Assembly (NCBI RefSeq): GCF_900451175.1
Contig: NZ_UGJJ01000001.1
Span: 620,001-684,000 of the forward strand
Source: Kingella potus
GTDB lineage: Bacteria; Pseudomonadota; Gammaproteobacteria; Burkholderiales; Neisseriaceae
Direction: 5' to 3'
DNA: 64,000 bases
The position numbers and the translations under genes are program-made. Below are positions 33,707-42,481 of the stretch, piece by piece. The notes under the pieces were generated by a model. That model was not told the DNA's origin and made no database searches. It saw only the letters and a program-made list of their open reading frames with translations. The stretch's first letter is position 1. Every line of letters begins with the position of its first letter.

Positions 33707-34957
33707 TCAGACGGCCTCTGCAATCAAATCCGCCGTTTTTTCGCTTGCGCCGCGATGGCGGGCGACGAAGGCGGCGGCGTTGGCGGCAAACGATGTGCGC
33801 AGTGCGTCGTCGTCCAGCCATTCCTGCACCGTCCGCAGCCATTCGTCCGCATCGGCCACCTGCCGCGCCGCGCCGGCCGCCTGTGCTTCGGTGCAGGCTG
33901 CGGAAAAATTGTAGGTGGAAAAGCCGAACAGGACGGGCTTGCCGCAGGCGAGCGGCTCGATGATGTTTTGGCAGCCAGCGTCCACCAGGCTTCCGCCGAC
34001 AAAGGCGGCATCGGCCATGGCGTAATAGGCGTAAAGCTCGCCCATGCTGTCGCCCAGCCATACCTGCGCGTCGCCGATTCCGCCGCCGCCGCTGCGCCGC
34101 CGTATGCGCAAACCGAGCGACAAGGCCGTCTGAAACACGGCATCGAAGCGTTCGGGATGGCGGGGAACGATGACCAGCAGGGCGTTGCCGCCGTATCTGC
34201 GCCATGCGTGCAGCAGCAGGGCGGCTTCGTCTTCCCCATGGTAAAAACGGGTGCTGCCGCACACGATGATTTTGCGTCCGCCCGCCTGTGCGCGGAACTG
34301 TGCGCCGAGTGCGAGCTGCGCCGGCGGCGGGGCAAGATCGTATTTGGTGTTGCCGCAAACTACGGGGCAGGCTGCACCGAGGCTTTTCAGACGGCCTGCA
34401 TCGGCTTCGCTCTGTGCGTAGCAGCCGCGCAGCGATTGCAGCGCGGGGCGAACGAGGGCGGCGGCTCTGCGGTAGCCGCGCAGGGATTTTTCCGACAGCC
34501 GCGCGTTGGCGAGAAACAGGGGGACGTTTTCGCGGGCGCAGGCGGCGGCCAGATGCGGCCAGATTTCGGTTTCCATCAGCACGCCAAAGCGCGGGCGGTG
34601 TTCGGCGAGAAATCGGGCGGCGTATTCGGGCTTGTCGTAGGGCAGGTAGCGGCATTGCGCGTCGGGATACAGGCTTTCGGCGGCGGCGCGGCCGGTGGGG
34701 GTCATTTGGGTAAACAGCAGCGGCGCGTCGGGAAAACGGCGGCGCAGCGCGGCGGCCAGCGGGGCGGCGGCGCGGGTTTCGCCGACGGATACGGCGTGTA
34801 TCCAAATCGGATGCCGTACCGGCGCGGGATGCGGCCGGCCGAAACGTTCGTCCCAATGTTCGAGATAGGCGGGATTGCCGCGTGCGCGGCGGCGCAGGTA
34901 GCGGCGGATAAGCGGCGGGGCGGCGCGCCAGAGTTGGCGGTAGATCCAAGCAAGCAT
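33707..34957 (-). CDS. waaA: 3-deoxy-D-manno-octulosonic acid transferase
   Basis: WaaA adds Kdo to lipid A at the cytoplasmic face of the inner membrane. The 416-residue protein starts MLAWIYRQLWRAAPPLIRRYLRRR. It shows HAVSVGETRAAAPLAAAL, VLMETEIWPHLAAACARENVPLFLANARLSEKSLRGY, IIVCGSTRFYHGEDEAALL and AFVGGSLVDAGCQNIIEPLACGKPVLFG, all family motifs. GRLKSLG and FQTAL are in-frame uptake sequences. The last codons, GAG GCC GTC TGA, are themselves an uptake sequence, so it supplies the stop. A 481-residue frame on the same strand is a shadow. Confidence 0.96.
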   Translation of the reverse strand: MLAWIYRQLWRAAPPLIRRYLRRRARGNPAYLEHWDERFGRPHPAPVRHPIWIHAVSVGETRAAAPLAAALRRRFPDAPLLFTQMTPTGRAAAESLYPDAQCRYLPYDKPEYAARFLAEHRPRFGVLMETEIWPHLAAACARENVPLFLANARLSEKSLRGYRRAAALVRPALQSLRGCYAQSEADAGRLKSLGAACPVVCGNTKYDLAPPPAQLALGAQFRAQAGGRKIIVCGSTRFYHGEDEAALLLHAWRRYGGNALLVIVPRHPERFDAVFQTALSLGLRIRRRSGGGGIGDAQVWLGDSMGELYAYYAMADAAFVGGSLVDAGCQNIIEPLACGKPVLFGFSTYNFSAACTEAQAAGAARQVADADEWLRTVQEWLDDDALRTSFAANAAAFVARHRGASEKTADLIAEAV

Positions 34958-35112
34958 AAAAAAGGCCGTCTGAAAAAAAAGCGTATTGTAGCTTTTCAGA
35001 CGGCCTGCCGTCCGTTGCTATAATGCGCCCCTTTGCCGTCAGGCCGTCTGAAAACGGCCCGGCATCGCCCCGCCCCGCATCAGGCGGGCGGGCGCGGAAT
35101 CTGTGAGACCGT

Positions 35113-36177
35113 ATGAAACACAAAAAGAAAACCGCCTTCGCCGCTTTGGCTCTGGCCGCCGTTTGGTGGCAGTGGCCGGACCGTTATCCCGCCTATCCGG
35201 CCAGCGGACATTACAATCCCGACAGCGGAACTTTTTCCAACGCCGAGCCGCAAGCCGCGCCGACCGATCTGGTTTCCGCCATGTGGCAGATGCTGGTCGG
35301 GGAGGAATCCCGCCGTCCGCCCAAGCCGCTGCCCGCCGTCCGCCCCGACTGGGCGGCCTTTCTCGCCGCGCCCGAAGGCAAAAGCCGCTTTGTCTGGTTC
35401 GGCCATTCCACGCTGATGATGCGCATCGGCGGCCAAACGGTGATGACCGACCCCGTGTTCGGCGGCAGCGTGTCGCCCGTGCCGGTGATGATGCGCCGCT
35501 TCAGCCCGCCGCCCGCCGCCTTGGCCGAAGTGCCGACACCCGATGTGGTGCTGGTTTCGCACAGCCATTACGACCATCTCGAAAAAGCCAGTATCAAGGC
35601 TTTGGCCGCACGCGGCAGCCGCTTCGTCGTACCGCTCGGTTTGGGCGTGCTGCTGCGCAAATGGGGCGTGCCGCCGCAAAACATTACCGAACTCGACTGG
35701 TGGCAGAGCACCGAAACCGGCGGCATCCGCTACACCGCGCTGCCCGCCCGCCACGATTCCGGCCGCAGCCTGACCGACCACAACAAAAGCCTGTGGGCGG
35801 GCTTCGCCATCGAACACGGCGGGGAAAAATTCTATTTCCACGGCGATTCGGCAGAGGGAAAACATTTCGACGAAATCGCCCGCCGCTTTCGGGGCTTCGA
35901 CATCGCCTTTATCGAAAACGGCCAATACAACGAACGCTGGCCGGACAACCACCTCTTCCCCGCACAAACCGCCGCCCTCGCCGCCAAGCTCGCGCCCAAA
36001 CGCTTTATGCCGATACATTGGGGCGCGTATCCGATGGCGCTGCACACATGGAACGAACCCGTGCTGCAAAGCATTCCGGCGGCACGCAGGCTCGGTGTCC
36101 GCCCGCTCACGCCGCTGATGGGGCAGGTGTTCGACCGCGATACGGCCACGGAAGACTGGTTTGCCAAGCCGCTGTAA
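35113..36177 (+). CDS. MBL-fold metal-dependent hydrolase (NAPE-PLD-like)
   Basis: This 354-residue protein has an N-terminal hydrophobic segment (about 8-21), possibly a membrane anchor or signal. The metallo-beta-lactamase fold follows. The metal motif HSHYDH is at 150-155, WFGHST at 95-100, HDSGRSLTDHNKSLWAGFAIE near 220, FHGDSAEGKHF near 242 and HWGAYPMALHTWNEP near 305. The layout resembles the NAPE-phospholipase D / UlaG group. The substrate is not known; a phospholipid role would be an inference. Confidence 0.8.
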   Translation: MKHKKKTAFAALALAAVWWQWPDRYPAYPASGHYNPDSGTFSNAEPQAAPTDLVSAMWQMLVGEESRRPPKPLPAVRPDWAAFLAAPEGKSRFVWFGHSTLMMRIGGQTVMTDPVFGGSVSPVPVMMRRFSPPPAALAEVPTPDVVLVSHSHYDHLEKASIKALAARGSRFVVPLGLGVLLRKWGVPPQNITELDWWQSTETGGIRYTALPARHDSGRSLTDHNKSLWAGFAIEHGGEKFYFHGDSAEGKHFDEIARRFRGFDIAFIENGQYNERWPDNHLFPAQTAALAAKLAPKRFMPIHWGAYPMALHTWNEPVLQSIPAARRLGVRPLTPLMGQVFDRDTATEDWFAKPL

Positions 36178-36231
36178 GGCCGTCTGAAAATACCCATGCG
36201 GCCGCGCCGTCCCGCATACGGCGCAGGCGGC

Positions 36232-36271
36232 AAAAAGGCCGTCTGAAAGATTGTTTTCAGACGGCCTTTTT
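36232..36271. terminator. Bidirectional uptake-sequence terminator
   Basis: AAAAAGGCCGTCTGAAA and its complement flank a 5-nt loop between the convergent MBL hydrolase and pseudoazurin genes. A and T runs on both sides allow termination in both directions. Confidence 0.75.
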
Positions 36272-36291
36272 GCGGCTTTGCCTGTACGGCC

Positions 36292-36723
36292 TTACTTGAC
36301 CTGCTCCATGTATTTTTTCAGACGGCCTTTGTTCTGCATGGCGCGTTTTTCCAGCTCGTCCGCCACGGCCTGCGCCTGGGTTTTGTTGACGGGTTTGCCC
36401 ACTTGGATCACGCCGCTCATATTCATCATGCGGTGCGGCGGGCAGACATAGACATATACGCCTTCTTTGTCGAGCTTGACGGTGAAGTCTTTGCCGTCTT
36501 CGGACAGGAAGTCGGCCGCGCCTTCGGGCAGGGCTTTGCTCTGCACCCAGTGGCCGCCGTGGGTGGCTTTGAAGGTTACGGTGTCGCCGGGCTGGGCTTT
36601 GAGGTAGCCCGGTTCGAATACCATGCCGCCTTCTTTGCCCGTGTCGAGCATTTTGACTTCGTGGTTGGCTGCGAATGCGCCTGCGGATGCGGCAAGCATG
36701 AATGCGAGGAGGGTTTTTTTCAC
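36292..36723 (-). CDS. Pseudoazurin
   Basis: This is a periplasmic blue-copper electron carrier of 143 residues. The start is the GTG at 36723, with AAAGGAAA spaced correctly before it. The signal peptide is MKKTLLAFMLAASAGAFA. The copper ligands are His58 (THGGHWVQ), Cys94, His97 and Met102 in CPPHRMMNMSGVIQVG. Pseudoazurins donate electrons to copper nitrite reductases in many denitrifiers, so this is a candidate partner of AniA 17 kb away. Near the C-terminus NKGRLKKYM is an in-frame uptake sequence. It follows the siderophore ABC genes by 44 bp. Confidence 0.92.
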   Translation of the reverse strand: MKKTLLAFMLAASAGAFAANHEVKMLDTGKEGGMVFEPGYLKAQPGDTVTFKATHGGHWVQSKALPEGAADFLSEDGKDFTVKLDKEGVYVYVCPPHRMMNMSGVIQVGKPVNKTQAQAVADELEKRAMQNKGRLKKYMEQVK

Positions 36724-36767
36724 GGATTTTCCTTTCGTGTCAGATAAAAACAATTAAAAAATATTTT

Positions 36768-37550
36768 TCAGACGGCCTCTGTATCCCGTTTGCGCCGCAT
36801 AGGGCGGATAACGGGCATACCGCTGCTGTCGTACAGCAATTCGATGCTGACTTTGTACAAATCGGCGATAACGCCGGCATCCAGCACTTCCTGCGGCTTC
36901 CCTTCGGCTCTGACTTTGCCGCCGCCCAGCAGAATCACGCTGTCGCAGAATTGGGCGGCGAGGCTCAAATCGTGCAGCACCATCAGGGTAACGAGGTTGT
37001 GTTCGTGGGTGTAGGAAACCACGCGCTCCAAAAGATTGAGCTGGTGGTGCATATCCAACGCGCTTACCGGCTCGTCGAGCATCAGGATTTCGGGGCGGCG
37101 CAGCATGACTTGGGCAAACATGACAAGCTGCCGCTGGCCGCCGCTCAGACGCATTACGTCGCGGTGCGCCAGATGGCCGATGCCCAGCTCGGCCATAATG
37201 CCGGCGGCTTCGTGCAGCAGCTCGTCGCCGACGTGCATATGCAGCGCGTCCATGCGGCCGAGCAGCACGACTTCCAGCGCGGTGAGCGAGGCTTCGGCAG
37301 CAGTGTCCTGCGGCATATAGCCGATGCGTTTGCGCCAGTGCTGCAAATGGATTTTGCTCAATACTTCACCGCCGTAGCTGATGCGGCCTTTGTGCGCCAC
37401 TTCTCCGAAGATGGTTTTCATCAGCGAGGATTTGCCTGTGCCGTTGGGCCCGAGTATCGAATAGACTTTGCCGTTTTCCAGCATGAGGCTGATGTCGTCG
37501 GCCACGGTGTAATCGCCGCGTCTGACGCGGATATTTTCAAGTTTCAGCAT
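36768..37550 (-). CDS. Iron-siderophore-type ABC transporter ATPase
   Basis: This is a FecE-family ATPase of 260 residues. Walker A GPNGTGKSS (about 34-42), the Q-loop in GYMPQD, signature LSGGQRQLVMFAQV, Walker B PEILMLDEPVSALD and switch His in VLHDLSLA are all present. It follows the permease by 13 bp. The final codons, ACA GAG GCC GTC TGA, form an uptake sequence that supplies the stop. It would energise import of a ferric chelate with the two genes upstream. Confidence 0.9.
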   Translation of the reverse strand: MLKLENIRVRRGDYTVADDISLMLENGKVYSILGPNGTGKSSLMKTIFGEVAHKGRISYGGEVLSKIHLQHWRKRIGYMPQDTAAEASLTALEVVLLGRMDALHMHVGDELLHEAAGIMAELGIGHLAHRDVMRLSGGQRQLVMFAQVMLRRPEILMLDEPVSALDMHHQLNLLERVVSYTHEHNLVTLMVLHDLSLAAQFCDSVILLGGGKVRAEGKPQEVLDAGVIADLYKVSIELLYDSSGMPVIRPMRRKRDTEAV

Positions 37551-37563
37551 GGTTCAGACGGCC

Positions 37564-38601
37564 TCATCGCTTGGTTAGCACAATCCAAAAGAAAAACGGT
37601 ACGCCGACGAAAGACGTAACGATGCCCACGGGAAACAGCGCGCCGGGAATAATCACTTTCGACAACACGCTGGACACCGACAAAAACGCCGCGCCCGCCA
37701 GCATCGCGCCGGGCAGGAAGAAGCGTTGGTCTTCGCCCAACAGAATGCGGGCGACGTGCGGCGCAACCAGGCCGATAAAGCCGATCACGCCGACAAAGCT
37801 GATGGCGGTGGCGGTCATCACGGCCACCAGAACCAGCGTTTTCAGGCGCAGCATCTGCAAATTGATGCCCAAGCCGTTGGCGCGTTCCTCGCCCAGCCGC
37901 AGCGCGGTGAGCTTCCACACGTCCCGCGAGAGCAGCACAACGCATACGGCGGTAACGGCGGCGGTAATGCTCACGCTCTGCCAAGTGGCCTTGGTCAGGC
38001 TGCCGAAAAGCCAGAACAGAATCTGCTGCGAAATTTCGGGCGCGGCAATAAACTGGATCAGCGACAAAATCGATTGGAACAGAAACAGCAGCGCAATCCC
38101 CACCAGCACCAGCATCGCCGAATTAAACCGCCGCGCCGAGGCAAACAGAAACAAAATGCCCGAAGCAATCATGGTCATCACAAACGCGCCGACGGGCACG
38201 GCAAACGCTTCGGGCATACCGAAGCCGCCGAAGGCAATCACCACCGACGCGCCCAAGCCCGCCGCCGCCGCCAGGCCGAGCGTGTAGGGGCTGGCCATCG
38301 GATTGTTGAGCAGGGTTTGGATTTCCGCCCCGCCCACGCCCAAAGCCGCACCCGTTACCAGAGCCATCACGGCCATCGGCAGGCGCAGGTCGTAAACGAT
38401 CACGCTGCTCATTTTGTCCGCGCCCTCCATGTCCAAAAGCGATTTGACCACTTCGGACACGGGCAGCATCGAGGGGCCGGTGGCGATGTCGAGCACGAAG
38501 CTCAATACGCCGACAATCAGAAACGACAAAACAACGAACCAGCGTTTGCGCTCGAGCGCACGCTGGTTTTTCACTATCTCGGCAACAACCGAATCATTCA
38601 T
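37564..38601 (-). CDS. Iron-siderophore-type ABC transporter permease (FecCD family)
   Basis: This inner-membrane permease has about 345 residues and about ten membrane segments. It has PVSEVVKSLL near the start, YDLRLPMAVMALVTGAALGVGGAEIQTLLNNPMASPYTLGL, and GVIGFIGLVAPHVARILLGEDQRFFLPGAMLAGAAFL, all typical of FecCD. The ATG at 38601 is preferred to an earlier TTG. The gene is a single permease, so it is expected to act as a homodimer. It is separated from the binding-protein gene by an uptake-sequence hairpin. Confidence 0.9.
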   Translation of the reverse strand: MNDSVVAEIVKNQRALERKRWFVVLSFLIVGVLSFVLDIATGPSMLPVSEVVKSLLDMEGADKMSSVIVYDLRLPMAVMALVTGAALGVGGAEIQTLLNNPMASPYTLGLAAAAGLGASVVIAFGGFGMPEAFAVPVGAFVMTMIASGILFLFASARRFNSAMLVLVGIALLFLFQSILSLIQFIAAPEISQQILFWLFGSLTKATWQSVSITAAVTAVCVVLLSRDVWKLTALRLGEERANGLGINLQMLRLKTLVLVAVMTATAISFVGVIGFIGLVAPHVARILLGEDQRFFLPGAMLAGAAFLSVSSVLSKVIIPGALFPVGIVTSFVGVPFFFWIVLTKR

Positions 38602-38637
38602 ACTGCGCAACTTTCATAGAACGGATGGACGGATAAG

Positions 38638-38675
38638 TTTTCAGACGGCCTTTTTTGGCAAAAGGCCGTCTGAAA
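38638..38675 (-). terminator. Uptake-sequence hairpin inside the ABC operon
   Basis: TTTTCAGACGGCCTTTT and its complement form a stem between the binding-protein and permease genes. It may act as a partial terminator, so that more binding protein than permease is made. Confidence 0.6.
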
Positions 38676-38689
38676 TCCTGCTTCAAGCC

Positions 38690-39802
38690 TTATTTGGCTT
38701 TCGGATACAGATAGAAGGTGCCGTTGGGTACGACCGGCAGGTTCTGGCGGTAGAAATCCGTATAGGTTTTTTCCGGATTCAGGTCTTTGAAGAGTTCGGG
38801 GTAAACCGCTTTGGCGACAAACTGCACCGACGCGCCGTCGGACAAGGTGCGCGAATTGGCGTGGTATGCGCCGTAGAGGCGGTTGTTTTTGATTGCGGGC
38901 AGGTTGTTCCAGCCCGGACGTTTGGCAAAGCCCGCCAGACGCTGTTCGGCTTCGGTTTTGGCAATATCCCAGCCCAACACCATCGCGCTCGGGTTTTTCT
39001 TCAATTCGGTTTCGCGGCCGGTGATGATGATGACATCAGGTTTGGCAGCCAGCACTTTTTCCGGATTTACCGGGCTGTAAAACTCAACGAAAGGCGCGGA
39101 AATATTGTTGCCGCCCACCTGCGCGATCATCGCGCCCCACATGCTCTTGCCGAAGGTTACGCTGTGTTCGGCCGGGCCTTTGTTGCCAAACTCGATATAC
39201 ACTTTGGGCTTGGCCGGATTGGCTTTTTTCACACGCGCCTGAATGGTGTCCACAATGCGTTTGTAGTCGGCGGCGAGTTTGTCGGCTTTCTGCTGCTGGC
39301 CGGTAATCGCGCCGATGAGCTTGGTGGACTGGACGTGTTTGGCAACCGTTTGCGCATTGTAGTCCAACACGATAATCGGAATGCCCGCTTTGGTGATGCG
39401 GTCGAGGTCGGAGCCCAGAGCCTGATACTGCCAGTCGGCCAGCACCAGCAAATCCGGTTTCAGCGACAGCACTTTTTCCACCGAGAACGTACCGACTTCC
39501 ACTTCGCCCACGTCGGCGAGCTGGTTCAGCTTCGGCACGGCTTTGCTGAATGCCGTCCAGCTTGTCGGCGCCCAGTCCGACCACACCGCTTTGGAGAAGC
39601 CAACGACATTGTCCAGCGCGTTTTTGCCGCCTACGGCCATGTAGTCCTGATAATAAAAGCCCAGCACCACGCGTTTGGCAGGCAGGTCGGCGGTAACTTT
39701 GCGGCCGGCCACGTCGGTAATCTGCACCGGCTTGGCATAAACGGAAGCCGCGCCCAAAGACAGGGCAGCGGCCAGTGCGAGGGAGGAGAAATGTAATTTC
39801 AT
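38690..39802 (-). CDS. Periplasmic iron-siderophore-type binding protein
   Basis: This 370-residue protein has a signal peptide (MKLHFSSLALAAALSLGAASVYA) and the two-lobed periplasmic-binding fold. It includes VQITDVAGRKVTADLPAKRVVLG, VGTFSVEKVLSLKPDLLVLADW and EKVLAAKPDVIIITGRETEL. There is no lipobox, so it is probably soluble. AAGGAAAA lies 9 nt before the ATG. The AT-rich upstream DNA (39803-39900) contains a weak Fur-like GATAATTTTTTC but no operator I would defend. The ligand is unknown; a ferric siderophore is the family expectation. Confidence 0.88.
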   Translation of the reverse strand: MKLHFSSLALAAALSLGAASVYAKPVQITDVAGRKVTADLPAKRVVLGFYYQDYMAVGGKNALDNVVGFSKAVWSDWAPTSWTAFSKAVPKLNQLADVGEVEVGTFSVEKVLSLKPDLLVLADWQYQALGSDLDRITKAGIPIIVLDYNAQTVAKHVQSTKLIGAITGQQQKADKLAADYKRIVDTIQARVKKANPAKPKVYIEFGNKGPAEHSVTFGKSMWGAMIAQVGGNNISAPFVEFYSPVNPEKVLAAKPDVIIITGRETELKKNPSAMVLGWDIAKTEAEQRLAGFAKRPGWNNLPAIKNNRLYGAYHANSRTLSDGASVQFVAKAVYPELFKDLNPEKTYTDFYRQNLPVVPNGTFYLYPKAK

Positions 39803-39955
39803 TAACTTATTTTCCTTTTTTTTCGGTTGTGTGAAAAAATTATCGTTTTTTTAATCTATCTTAAAATCAGCGATACTTCAAGAAAAATAAAACAAAATTC
39901 TACAACTTCTCCTTACAGAATCCATATCCCCCCGTCGTAAAAAGGAATTTTCCTA

Positions 39956-40003
39956 CAACAATCCGTCATATCGGCGAGAGATTGCCGATATGGCGGATTG
40001 TTG
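39956..40003. repeat. Long hairpin of unknown role
   Basis: A 20-bp stem with a single mismatch (arms 39956-39975 and 39984-40003, loop GAGAGATT) stands between the copper-chaperone-like gene and the binding-protein gene. It is not an uptake sequence or a GTAG repeat, and it lacks a T run in either direction. Confidence 0.6.
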
Positions 40004-40055
40004 CCAGGCCGTCTGAAAGCTGCCTTTCAGACGGCCTGCGGCAGGAGGCGGAATA

Positions 40056-40265
40056 TCAGAGCGACACATCATAGCCGCCGTCTTCCACCGCCTCGGCCAG
40101 CGCGGCAGGGTCGGTGGCGGCGGGGTCGTAGGAAACGACGGCTTTGTTCTCTTCCAGACTGACGCGCACCGACTCCACGCCTGCCACTCCTTCGAGTATG
40201 CGGCTGACGCTCTTGACGCAGCCGCCGCAGGTCATGCCGCCGATATTGAGGGTTACGGTTTCCAT
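40056..40265 (-). CDS. Heavy-metal-associated (copper chaperone-like) protein
   Basis: This is a 69-residue HMA-domain protein with the metal site GMTCGGC at 10-16 and the ferredoxin-like pattern VESVRVSLEENKAVVSYDPAATDPAALAEAVEDGGYDVSL. It is probably a cytoplasmic Cu(I) chaperone, although no copper ATPase is in the window. The start is the ATG at 40265, with AAAGGCAG upstream. Confidence 0.88.
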   Translation of the reverse strand: METVTLNIGGMTCGGCVKSVSRILEGVAGVESVRVSLEENKAVVSYDPAATDPAALAEAVEDGGYDVSL

Positions 40266-40535
40266 TTTTCTGCCTTTCGTTGCTGTTGTTCGGGGACGCA
40301 ACTATACGCCCGAATACGGGGGCGGACGCAACCGATAATAGCGGAACAAAATAAAATCCTGCATCCTTGCCGTGCCGCCCGCACCATCTGCGGCCCGGCA
40401 TTTTTGCCGTTTTGGCCCACGATGCTTGCGCCGCCCGGCCGTGTTTTTGCCTGCCGCCGTTGTTGTTCCGCCGCGAAGAATGCGAAAATCGCGCTTTTCG
40501 GCGCAGAGGCCGTCTGAAAACGCATGGGAGGACAA

Positions 40536-40937
40536 ATGGACGAAGCGGTATTGCAGGGCGTGAAGTTTGACGGAAACGGGCTGGTATGCGCGGTGGCGCA
40601 GGACTGGCGCAGCAAACGGGTGCTGATGGTGGCGTGGATGAACGCCGAGGCTCTGGCGCAAACCGCCGCCACGGGCTACGCGCACTATTACAGCCGCTCG
40701 CGGCGCAGGCAGTGGATGAAGGGCGAAGCGTCCGGCCACACGCAGCGGGTGCGCGAGCTGCGGCTCGACTGCGACGGCGACGCGGTGGTCATGCTGGTGG
40801 AACAAAACGGCGGCATCGCCTGCCACACCGGACGGGAAAGCTGCTTTTACCAAGTGTGGCGCGACGGCGGCTGGCACACCGCCGACCCTGTGTTGAAAGA
40901 CGAAGCGGAAATCTACGGCCATAGCGGCGGAAAATAG
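40536..40937 (+). CDS. hisI: Phosphoribosyl-AMP cyclohydrolase
   Basis: HisI opens the adenine ring of PR-AMP in histidine synthesis. The 133-residue protein contains QDWRSKRVLMVAWMNAEAL, YYSRSRRRQWMKGEASGHTQRV, and the metal-site region LDCDGDAVVMLVEQNGGIACHTGRESCFY. GGGAGG precedes the ATG at 40536. hisE follows 64 bp downstream, so the two activities that are fused in E. coli are separate proteins here. Confidence 0.95.
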   Translation: MDEAVLQGVKFDGNGLVCAVAQDWRSKRVLMVAWMNAEALAQTAATGYAHYYSRSRRRQWMKGEASGHTQRVRELRLDCDGDAVVMLVEQNGGIACHTGRESCFYQVWRDGGWHTADPVLKDEAEIYGHSGGK

Positions 40938-41001
40938 CGGCCGGCCGCAAATCCGTTTTTCAGACGGCCGCAAACACCATTCCAATTAAGGAACAAACAA
41001 A

Positions 41002-41325
41002 ATGAACACAGATATTTTCAAATCCGTACAAGACATTATCGACTCGCGCAAAGGCGCGGATCCCGACACCTCATATGTGGCGCGGCTCTTTGCCCAAGGC
41101 GGCGACAAAATCCTGAAAAAGGTCATCGAAGAGGCGGGCGAAGTGCTGATGGCGGCGAAAGACGGCGACAAGGCGCATTTGGTGTACGAAATGGCCGATT
41201 TGTGGTTTCACTGCATGGTGCTGCTTTCCGAGCACGGCCTGCGGGCGGAAAACGTGGCAGAAGAGCTGGCACGGCGGCAGGGCCTGTCGGGGCTGGCGGA
41301 AAAAGCGGCGCGGGCGGCGGATTAG
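41002..41325 (+). CDS. hisE: Phosphoribosyl-ATP pyrophosphohydrolase
   Basis: HisE hydrolyses PR-ATP to PR-AMP, the step before HisI. The 107-residue protein has the MazG-like pattern SYVARLFAQGGDKILKKVIEEAGEVLMAAKDGDKAHLVYEMADLWFHCMVLL with the conserved acidic residues. AAGGAA precedes the ATG. The remaining his genes are not in the window. Confidence 0.95.
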   Translation: MNTDIFKSVQDIIDSRKGADPDTSYVARLFAQGGDKILKKVIEEAGEVLMAAKDGDKAHLVYEMADLWFHCMVLLSEHGLRAENVAEELARRQGLSGLAEKAARAAD

Positions 41326-41337
41326 GCCGGATGGCAG

Positions 41338-41373
41338 AAAGGCCGTCTGAAAACAGCTTTTCAGACGGCCTTT
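41338..41373. terminator. Uptake-sequence hairpin terminator of hisE
   Basis: AAAGGCCGTCTGAAAA and its complement flank CAGC, 12 bp after hisE and 11 bp beyond the convergent permease gene, so it probably serves both. Confidence 0.75.
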
Positions 41374-41384
41374 CCTTTTGCCCC

Positions 41385-42200
41385 CTACCCTGCCTGCACA
41401 ATCTTCCATGTCATCCGCAAGGCAATCAGCAGCAGCAGAATACCGAAGCCCTGCTTCAAACGGGCGGCGGGCAGACGGTGGGAAATCCGCACGCCGAGCG
41501 GCGCACCCGCCAGCGTTGCCGCCGCCAGCACCGCCACGGCAGGCAGATAGATAAAACCCGCCGATCCTGCGGGCAGCCCCGCCATGCCGCTGCCCGCATA
41601 CCAATAGCCCGCCGCGCCCGCCAAGGCGATCGGCCAGCCCAAAGCCGACGAAGTACCGATGGCGCGGTGTACCGGCACATTGCAAAAGGTCAGGAACGGC
41701 ACGGTCAGCGAGCCGCCGCCTATCCCGATCCAGCTCGACAGAATGCCGATCAGCGAACCCGCGCCAAACAGAGGGCCGCTTTTGGGAAGCTGCCGCGTCG
41801 GCACAGACTTCACACCCGCCAGCGAGCGCACCGCGATCACGGTAACAAACAGCACGAAAAACACCTGCAAGCCCTTGTTCGGCAGATAGCGCGACACCAG
41901 CGCACCCGCCGCCACGCCGAGCAGCACGCCCGGAATCATGCTTTTGAGCACCTGCCAGTCCACCGCGTCTTTGTTGTGCTGCGCATACGCGCTGGAAAAA
42001 GAGGTAAACACCATCACGGCAAACGAAGTCCCCACCGCCGTATGCTGCGCGTAGGCAAACTGCTCCACGCCCTGCATCTGCAACACCCACAACACCAGCG
42101 GCACCAGAATCGTACCGCCGCCCACGCCGAATATTCCCGCAATCACGCCCGCGAGCAGGCCTACTGCCAGCATCACCGGCACGGTTTCCAAAGCCAACAT
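41385..42200 (-). CDS. TauE/SafE family membrane permease
   Basis: This 271-residue protein has about eight membrane segments and the family pattern GLLAGVIAGIFGVGGGTILVPLVLWVL near the N-terminus. The repeated GSLIGILSSWIGIGGGSLTVPFLTFCNVP lies in the second half. The family exports sulfite, sulfoacetate and similar organosulfur anions; the substrate here is unknown. AAGGAG precedes the ATG. It is convergent with hisE. Confidence 0.88.
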   Translation of the reverse strand: MLALETVPVMLAVGLLAGVIAGIFGVGGGTILVPLVLWVLQMQGVEQFAYAQHTAVGTSFAVMVFTSFSSAYAQHNKDAVDWQVLKSMIPGVLLGVAAGALVSRYLPNKGLQVFFVLFVTVIAVRSLAGVKSVPTRQLPKSGPLFGAGSLIGILSSWIGIGGGSLTVPFLTFCNVPVHRAIGTSSALGWPIALAGAAGYWYAGSGMAGLPAGSAGFIYLPAVAVLAAATLAGAPLGVRISHRLPAARLKQGFGILLLLIALRMTWKIVQAG

Positions 42201-42481
42201 TGTTTTTCTCCTTTCTTCTTCCTACTGCCTACACCCTCTCCTGCGCTTGCGCGGGGGAGGGTTGGGGTGGGGGGTGCTGTTTCGGCAGAAACAGATTTTT
42301 CGGGCGCGACGGCGTTCCGCCGCCATGACAAACCCCCGTTTCCGTGTTTCAGCTTCGCTGAAATCCACTTCGTTTATTTTCAGACGGCCTGTTCATCATA
42401 ATTCTTCAAACCCTGTTTCAGGCTGCCTATTCTATAACAGGCCGTCTGAAACTGCGTTTACGCGCTTGATACACTACTGCC

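Noticed and set aside
33678..35123. A 481-residue minus-strand frame over waaA
   Set aside because: It overlaps the clear WaaA frame, is extremely Arg/Pro-rich and has no family motif.
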